From a virus, in the IMG/VR virus record IMGVR_UViG_3300030389_002358, positions 1 through 63,852 of that record: a DNA stretch of 63,852 bases; one strand, 5' to 3'. This document shows, piece by piece, positions 27,988 to 37,400 of the stretch. The translations under genes and the position numbers were made by a program. Position 1 is the stretch's first letter. Each line of letters opens with the position of its first letter. The notes under the pieces were generated by a model. It saw only the letters and a program-made list of their open reading frames with translations. It searched no databases and was not told the DNA's origin.

Positions 27988-28359
27988 CTAGGCGTCTGTA
28001 TAAGTTTTATACGCGTCTAATGCTTTAATCGCAGCGTACGCTTGTGCTACTGGATTTTTACCACTTGCTTTAACGTCAACGTCAAAACCACCATTGATAT
28101 TATCAATAATTACGTTTGGCGTATTTGTTCTAGCATCTTTATCTTTATATACCGCAGCACTCCAACCACCGTTTATATTTTTTACCCACTTTGTTTCCAT
28201 AACGGCTTCACTTTTTACAGAGCCGTCTTCATTGTACTTCATAGGAGTTTTTTCAGTAGTTTCTGAATTTATATAACTACTAGTATTTACACTAGTAACC
28301 ATAACATATGCTTTTGCAATATCGATACCCTTGTATGTATATTTACCTTCTAAAGCCAT
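27988..28359 (-). CDS. small virion protein (decoration- or fibre-associated candidate)
   Basis: 123 residues, rich in Lys, Asn, Thr and Val with a beta-type pattern and no Cys. It starts MALEGKYTYKGIDIAKAY and ends with a short Ala-rich helix. It lies between the giant fibre gene and the coiled-coil protein. Its hairpin-bounded flanks (27963-27991 and 28387-28404) suggest separate control. I do not recognise the family. Confidence 0.5.
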   Translation of the reverse strand: MALEGKYTYKGIDIAKAYVMVTSVNTSSYINSETTEKTPMKYNEDGSVKSEAVMETKWVKNINGGWSAAVYKDKDARTNTPNVIIDNINGGFDVDVKASGKNPVAQAYAAIKALDAYKTYTDA

Positions 28360-28386
28360 TATTCTCTATTTTAATTGTTAAACAAA

Positions 28387-28404
28387 TTAGCTGTTACCAG
28401 CTAA
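28387..28404 (-). terminator. weak hairpin after the fibre gene
   Basis: Arms TTAGCT (28387-28392) and AGCTAA (28399-28404) with a 6-base loop lie just past the stop of the fibre gene. No clear T-run follows on the minus strand, so it may be a weak terminator or a processing hairpin in the 53-base gap before the next gene. Confidence 0.35.
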
Positions 28405-28412
28405 ATATCTTA

Positions 28413-31400
28413 TTACTTGTTTTCTAGTTCTTTTACTCTAGCTTCAAGCTCTTGTATTGATTTAAGTAATACTGGTACTAATTTACTATAATCAACGCCT
28501 TGCATTTGCTCGCCATCTTTTTCTCTTGTTACAGCGCTTGGAACAACTTCTTGCAACTCATGAGCTAAAACACCATAACCTCTAGTATCACTTTCTTTCC
28601 ATTTAAAGTCATACATTTTAATTTTAGATGTTATGTCTAGTCCATCAAAATCTTTTAAATCTTCTTTTAATCTATAATCAGAAGTTGTATTATAAGCACA
28701 CACTGATGTGCTACCACCAGTTACAATTTCACCAGAAGTAGAACCTTCTGTTACAAATCTTATAAACTCTCTTCCAGCTGTTGATCCATCGCTATGCTTA
28801 ACTAGTGCTATGTTTGGCGTTGATTCATCTGAAACACTAACCATTACCCCGCTATCATTAGCGCCGCTAGGGAACCTGATACCTGTGCCTGATGTAGATG
28901 CTGTGTTTAAAGTACCGGTTGGAGAGCTTGGATTAATGTAAATGTTACCTTGATCAAATATAAGCATGTCATCAAAAGCCGAGTTATTATTGACCATGCA
29001 GAAATTATATCTTACATTACCGCTAGTTACAGTTTGTTTTAACTGTAATCTATATTGATCTTTTGTACCGTCTGTGTATGCAAGGCGAATTATTTCAGCG
29101 TTGTTAGCGTTACTAGCTGCTGCTATATGTAATGGTGCGTCAGGGCTTGATATACCTATACCAACATCATTATTTGTGTCAATAACAAGTCCAGTTCCAA
29201 TGGCAGATCTTAAATGAAGATTATTATACGAGTTAGATTCATTTATACCTATTATTTGAAACTGACTCACACCTGAGTCTACACTTGTTTCTTGAAACTT
29301 TAAACCAAAGTTTCTACTTCCTTGGAATAAACCAATAGTTCCAGCGTTAGGTTTTTTATTGTAAAAAGCTCCTGTTGTTGATACGCTATAATCATTTCTA
29401 CTAAGAACAAGATCTGCTTTTGAGGTAAAGCTAGCATAATTATCTACATCGCCTGGATCAGTAGCGTCTGCTATAAAATCTTTTACAACCCAACCGCTAC
29501 TTGTTTGCGCCTGATCAATTAAAAATACATCAACAGTATTTGTAGCATTTGCTATATAAACCTGTAGCGCAGCTCCGTCATAAGTACCATGATCTTTTAT
29601 TCTTAATTGTGTAAATATTTCTGTGCTAAACCCGCTATTCATTAACACAGTTAACTGATTAGAAGCGTCTGTTCCAAAGTGATGAGCTGCGTAAAATTCT
29701 ACAGCTTGATGTCTACTACTGGTTTGATCTACTAATCTAAATCTACCTTGCGCTCTGTCTCCAGTGTTAGTTGCTATAGTATACCAACCTGCTGCTAAGT
29801 TAGTAGCTGAGTGTTTTGAAGCATAATTTTTTCCTGTACCACCTGTTATAGTATCTGTAACTGTTACTGTGTTTGAGCTTACACCACCACCTTGAACTGT
29901 TATTCCATTAGCAAACGTTGCAACGCCACCTTCTTCTGCTTCTATAGTATCACCGCATATTTGAACTTTATTAGCAACTGAAGCATCAGCTGTTATATTT
30001 AATATACCACTATTATAAACTATTTCAGCGGCATTATTACCTGATCCAGTAACTCCTCCAAATATTATTTTTTTAGCGGCAGCCATGCTCACATTCTCTG
30101 TAAAATTAGCATTACCATTTACTTGAAATTTAAAGCCTGCGGCAACACTACCACCAATACCAACACCAGCGCTCTCACCACCATGAGGTTGCAAGTGAAG
30201 ATCGTAATATGTAGCTGTATTAGTTCTTCTTTGCATTATCTCACCTATACCACTACCATGCGTTGCAAATAAAGTACCATAAGCTACATCTGAATTAGAA
30301 AATATAGCTGTTGTGTTTGTTGGATTAGTTGCTGAAGTGTCTGGAGCAGTTGTTGCGCCACTTACGTGTAGCATTGTACCTGTATATGGACTAAACGTGT
30401 CAACTCCAACTTGACCATCTGTTACAACATAACCGTTTATAGTTGCGTTTCCTGCAAAAGTTGCATCTTGATTTAAATCTAATTTAAGAGCTTCTGTTGT
30501 ATTAGTATGAAATCTCATGATTTCATTATTTTGCTCGTAGGTAATCATACCCCTGTATTCTTCTGCGCCATCAGCTCTACCATCAGCAAAATATATACTA
30601 CCATAATTACCAGCACTTGAACCACTAAATATTGTTAACCCTTGATTTCCACTACCACTACCAACTACTAAATTGGATGCGTTAGCGTGAAAATCTGTTG
30701 ATGCTCCACTAGTACTAACGTTCCCTCCAAAAGTTGACGAACCATCCGCTAGAAAAGATAATTGAAATAAAGTTGAGCCACTTGTTTGATTTAAAAACTC
30801 TAAAGCATTAGTACTATTTTGGTATCGCATATTCCACTTATTAGTACCATTTTCTCTCCATCTAAAATCAATATCATTTGTGGTGTTAGGTGTTTCTAAT
30901 ATCAACTGCGTGCTAGACTCTTTAATATGTAGCTTACCGGCCGGATCGTTAGTTCCGATTCCTACGTTTCCACCTGAAGGTTGTAAATTTAAATTACCAG
31001 CATTTGCAACGCCTTGTTCTATTGTTTGAAAATTAAATTTCCTATCAGCGGCTGCTGAAGCACCTACAGTAGTTACTTGTAATGTTGAATAATTACTTGT
31101 TTCTGATGAAGTTCCTATATGCATAACTTCTGCCGTACCTGTATTTGTTTTAGTTGCGTTTCTAGCTATAGATAAAATAGCCTCAGGAGAATCAGTTCCA
31201 ATTCCTACATTGCCACTAGAATCAATACGTAAACGCTCGTTGCTAGAGCCACTACCACCTGTATGAAATACTAAATCTTGTCCTGAGTTTGAGGCAAGAT
31301 GAGTGCTTGCAGATGTACTATACAAAAAGAAATCAACTCCGGTTCTACCTAATAGTATTTGACCACCTGAAGTTCCTCTTATATCTAAAGTTTTGTAGTT

Positions 31401-34400
31401 TGTAGAATTAGTTGGGGTTGTAATTCCTAGTCCTAAATTTCCCTCACTAGAGAGCCTCATTTGCTCTGTTATACTACTAAGATGTTTTCTTGTTGAAAAT
31501 GTCAAAGCACTCGCATAATTAGTGTCTGTAGCGTTTTCTTTTATTCCTCTTATCTCTCCGAATATTGTATCAGTACCGTTAGAATGAAATTTACCACCAA
31601 GTCCAATACCACCACCAACTCCAGTAGCATAAGCAGTATCATCAAATACTTGCATAACTTCATAACCACCAGTACCATTAGATGGATTATTTACAGCAGT
31701 ACCTACAACGTGAAGTGGAACTATTGGTGATGCCGTTCCAATTCCTACTTTTCCAGTCTCAAACAAAAAGTTTCTACTACTATTATGGTTTTTAAATTTC
31801 AAACCATAACTACCTACCAATACAGATGAAGATGTATTTGTTGGACCATCAGTATCAGTAAATTCAAGTCTTAGTCCATGTTCACCTTGCCCTGAACTTG
31901 ATTTTGTTAAAACCAAAGTATTTGTAGGAGAACTATTATTTATTCCTACATTACCAGTTGATTTTACTGTCATCTTATTATTTGCACCACTTCCACCACC
32001 AACATAAAGATTAAATGCTGTGTTATTAACAAAGTTTAAAAATCCACCAGTACCACCACTATTTTGGAATATTAAATCTACATAAGAACTAGAACTTACA
32101 AATCTTCCAACGGTATTTTCACCAGAAACATGAAGTTTAGATGACGGGCTATCAGTTCCAATTCCAACATTTCCACCATGCGTGATACGCATTTTTTCAT
32201 CAGCATGTCCAACAGGCGCAGCGTCATCGTTACTATCTACACAGAATATTAAATTACCTATACCGTTACTTTGACTTGACGTGTCATCATCTGATATAAA
32301 ACCTACAGCACCTTTAATTTGTGTGTTGCCTAATTCAAAACCTAAACCAACTTTTCTATCATCTCCAAAAGTATCATGTTGTAATACCGCTGCTGCCGCA
32401 ATGCTATTACCACCCGTAAATACATTTAATGCTGCACCTGGCGATGCTGTTCCTATTCCAACTTTTCCACTTCCTTCTGCTTCAACAAAGAAAGCATGTG
32501 TACTGTTATTTGCTTCTACTCTAAAATCAACATCAACACTTGCTTCATTTACTACAACCTCATTTTGTGTTCCATTTTGTTTCATTGAAACTAGATGAAC
32601 ATTATCACCATAAAAATCTATAACACCATCAGAACTTTCTTTTATATATGTAGTACCATTATTATCAAATAATAATGCTTTTCCTGTTTTTAATGTAACA
32701 TCACCTTCAAAAGTTGCTAACTTGTTACTATCTAACGTCAACGCAAGTTCATTATCACCATTTAATACAGTGTTAAATATTAATGAAGCATCTCTTGAAC
32801 TACTTGTACTTGTCCAAGTTCCTTCTGCTTTACTACCCATTTGACCAGCCACATAATAAGGAGAGTTATCACTTCCTTGAACTCTAAAATCTATTAATGT
32901 TTTAGTATCAGCTATTGCGTTTGTATAATTACGTACAAGTAAAGATGTACCAGAAGCGGTAGCATTTGTAAACGTAGCAACTCCAGTGGCACCAAGTGTT
33001 AAAACTGGCGTTGCAACATTATCAGTATGAAAGTCCATTGTTTCACTACCTTGTAAATATCTTATTTGGCCTCTTTTTTCTGTGGCATCATCCGCTGTAC
33101 CATCTGCAAAGAATATTGAACCATAACCGCTAGTTCCACTATGTATTGTCATACCAGTATTACCACTACCACCACCAACTACAAGATCATCAGCATCAGC
33201 GTGAAAATCAGATGCTGTAGCGCCTATACCAACTTTATTACTAAACTTCGCGTTACCAGTTGCTCTAGCTATTCTTAAAAATTCTGCATTAGTGCCACTT
33301 ACTCTTCTTTCAAAGCTAAAATCTCCATCAGTGGCTCTATGAAGTATTCTCATGCCATGATCATTGTCTGAGTGTATTTCAAGTCCTGGTATTGTGTCTG
33401 AATTACCGTGCGCACTTATACCACCACCCTCACGTATACGGAATTGACCAGCAGCACCTGACGCTCCTATAGTAACAAAATCCGCTGTACCACCACCTAT
33501 TGATTCACATTTAAATAACCACGATTCGTTTCCTGTTTGTGTTATACTTAAAAACGTTCCATTATCTTGCAAGCTAGGCATGGTAATTACGTTAGTTTCT
33601 GCAGATAAACGTAAAGTTCCTGTGCTACCAGTTGTAATAAGTGAACCAGCAGTTAAACTACCTGATATTGTAGCATTACCAGTAAGGCTACCATCCCACT
33701 CTCCTGTAACACCTGTTAAATTACTACCATCACCGTATAATGTATCTGCATATATATTTGCAAATCTTACGGTGTTGGTACCTAAGTCGTAAGAACTATC
33801 TGCGTAAGGCTTTAGCGCATCGCTATCAAATCTAGCTCTATGAGTATCTGCTACTCTAAATATAATACTGTCATCAGTAGAAAACATTATTCTATTATGA
33901 TCATCTCTACCAATATCTGCAGTTGTTCTAATATTTCCTCCAAAAGTTGCGTGTTTACCGCTTTTAGCAATACTTAAAGCATCGCTACCGTCTATTTGAA
34001 ATTTTATACCACCAGTTGATGAGTGTTCATTATTAAGTGTAAATCCTCCATCAGATGAATTATATAATTCTAATTCTGTTTTTCTTGTAGTACCACCGCT
34101 ACTAAAATCTGCTATTATTTTTTTACTTGCTGTACCTAAAGTTACATCCCCTGCAAAAGTTGCGTTTCCTGTTTCTCTGTCTAAAATAAGCGCGTTATCA
34201 CTTAAACCATAAGCGTAAAAGTGTAAGTCACGATTCGTTCCTTGATTGACTATTTGCCAGTCGTTTGTAGCAGAGTTAGAACCTGATTTTGAACTCATAA
34301 CTATACCACCATCATTAGCAGTATTTTTCCCTATAAGCACATATTCATTGCTAGTTTGATAACTTTGATTAACTTTTAATGTGTCAGCAACATCCACATC

Positions 34401-37400
34401 TCCTGCAAAAGTTGCGTTTTGAGATTTATCTAGTGTAAGCGCTGTTGTTAAAGCCTCACCACCATCAGCTGTAGTATAAAATATCATTTTACTAGGAGAA
34501 TCACCATTTGCTACAGCTTGACCATCTGCTACTACAGCTATAGCACCCATTTGTGCAAAATCAGTTCCATCAAATCCTTGCCACCTTATTAAACCACCTT
34601 GACCATTAGGTAAAGCTACTGTTGGCGCAGAAGCATCTCTTGCTCTCAATGATATTAAATTAGCTGTACCATCTCTTCTACCTTCTACAATTAATGAGCC
34701 TCCTTCACCAGCACCACTACCACCGTCAGGGTTTGAATCATCATTAACGTGAACTTTACCATGAAAGGTTGCGTTTTGAGATGTATCTATATCTAATGCT
34801 ATAGTACCACTTGTACCTATTCTTAATTGGTCATCTGTAGTTGTAAATAATGATAACTTATTATTACCCGCAGCTAATATTCCTTTTGTATTGCTTGATT
34901 CAAGGGCTAGCAAAGCACCATTTGTAGAATTTTCGTATACGTGTAATATTTGTGCTGCCTCATCCCATCCACTGCCTGAAGGACTTGACGTTCCCACACC
35001 AACATTTTGGTGGAAAATAGCATCACCACCCGCTTCAAATGTAGCTACTATTGTACCATTTGGAGATCCATCTCCTGCTATATCATTTGTGTTGTTAGTA
35101 AAAAATCTAAACGCACCACCAGTTGCTGTATTACCAGCTACTAAATCATTATTACCATTGTTACCTAACTGTAAATATGCCCAACCAAGATTACCTCTGT
35201 AATTAGCAGTGTTATTATATAATAATTTTAATGTTTCATTGCTACCGCCAAGCGTAATGCCATTGTTAAAGGTTGCAAGGCCTGAACTTGTAATTGTTCC
35301 TCCAAAAGTTGCGTTGTGACTTTCTAATTTTAAACTTGCACTACCTTGTGAGCCCGCTGCATATGTAAAGAACTCTAATGATGAATCTTCACTACCATCT
35401 GAAACATCAGTCATCATGCCTCTTATCAATACTGATTCTATTTGTTCACCAGCATCATTATCACCATACATGTAAATTCTACCAGTCTCGTCATTATCTG
35501 CTGGACTTGCAGAGTCTTTAATTAATCTTAATTGTGGGGCTTGACCATCTGCGTTAGTATTTTTTACAGTTAAAAATGGCTTTGTGCTTGTTGATGATTC
35601 TAAAGTTACATCACCTGCAAAAGTTGCATCCCCTGCGTTTGTAACTTTAAACTGTTCTGATGTACCACCGCCATACCAAATTAAAGGTTGATTTGAAGTT
35701 GTGTTATAATTTAAACTTATTTGACCACCACTAGTTCCAGATATTTTTGCAGCAGCGCCATTAAACTCTAAGTCATTACCATTTATTCTTACATCATCCG
35801 CGAAAGTTGCTTTATTTGAATTATCAAATGTAAGACCAGCACTATTAACACCTATTTCCAAAACAGCACTTGACGCTGTGTCTGCTGTAGGTATTCTAAA
35901 CTGTATAAAACCATCGGCTAAAGCACCGCTATAATCTTCAAGTTGTAGCCTCGTTATTCTATTTGTTGTATTTGTACCCCTTAATCTTAATACAGCATCA
36001 TTGCTAGCACCTTGATTTTGCTTGACATGTAAAGCTGCGCTTGGCTCAGTAAAAGATTCTCCAATACCTATATAACCATTAGAATGTCTTATAGCCATCC
36101 TAGTAGTATAACTACCGCCACCTTTAAATTCTACATTACCTGCGCCGCTCCAGCCATACTGCAAAGTATTTCCACTTTGTACTCTAGCTATTGTTCTTTC
36201 TGTATTACTAGTATCTTTTGCTCTTAGCTCATTGCTATTATTTAAAACAATATTTTTAGTAGAACCTGTTAAAGTTATATTTCCATCAAAGTCTACATCA
36301 CCGGCAAAAGTTGCAGATGTATTACTAGTTAAAACTAAGTTATCAACTTCTCCGTTACCTCCTAATCCTAAAGTACCTCCATCATCAGTAACACCAGCTC
36401 TTGCTCTTATTGCACCATTAGAATAAATACCAGCTGTATTATCTACGTATAGGTAATTATGTGATACTTTAACTATACCATCATTTCTAACGTACATTAA
36501 TTCTTGATCATCAGCGCTTCTTAATCTAAGGTTATACGATTGATCATCACTAGTAGGTCCTTTAACTTCTAATTTAGCGTCTGGATCTGTTACTCCAATT
36601 CCTACTTTTCCGTCTTCCTGTATTCTTACTAACTCACTACCACTACCTGATTCTCCATTTGTGTAAAACGCAAAATATCTATTAGTATCATCATTATCTG
36701 TGTCAATATTAAATGTCATTAACTCTTTAGCGTTAATATGACCAGACGCTGTATCTGCTTTACCTAAATGTAATATACCACCCTCAACAGTTACAGCCCC
36801 TGCAAAAGTTGCTGCACTCGTTGTTAATGTAAATTTGTCTCCTGTTCCTAATGTACCACCACTTGAAATTTTAAATGAATTATCAGTATTATCTTTTCCT
36901 ATTGCCCAATTATCAGTGTTATTACCTGACGCATCATCAGTACCAAATGTAACTTGTGAATCACCATTTGCAGAAATTAATAATTGTGTGCCTCCATTTC
37001 TTCTTGATAATGAATAACCTTCTGCGTCATTTGTTATTTGAGTTACTTTACCATTTATTGTGTGAGCGTCACCAAAATTATCACCAATAGTTGAGTTTCC
37101 ATATACAGATAAAGTTCCTTCTATAAGCGCATTACCTGCAAAAGTTGTATCTAAACTTGAAGCAAAGGTTGCTATTGTATTGTTAGCACTGTTTTTAATT
37201 CTAACTGAACCACCACTAACACCCGCAATAAAATTAGATGCGGTTATGTCTCCACCTGATACGGTAACATCTCCTGCAAAAGTTGCATCACCATTATGAT
37301 CAACAGTAAGTTTATCTGTGCCGCCTTTATCTAAAGTAAGTAAATTACCAGTACCATCACCTCTGACATATAAAACATCACCCGTAGAACTAGCATTATC

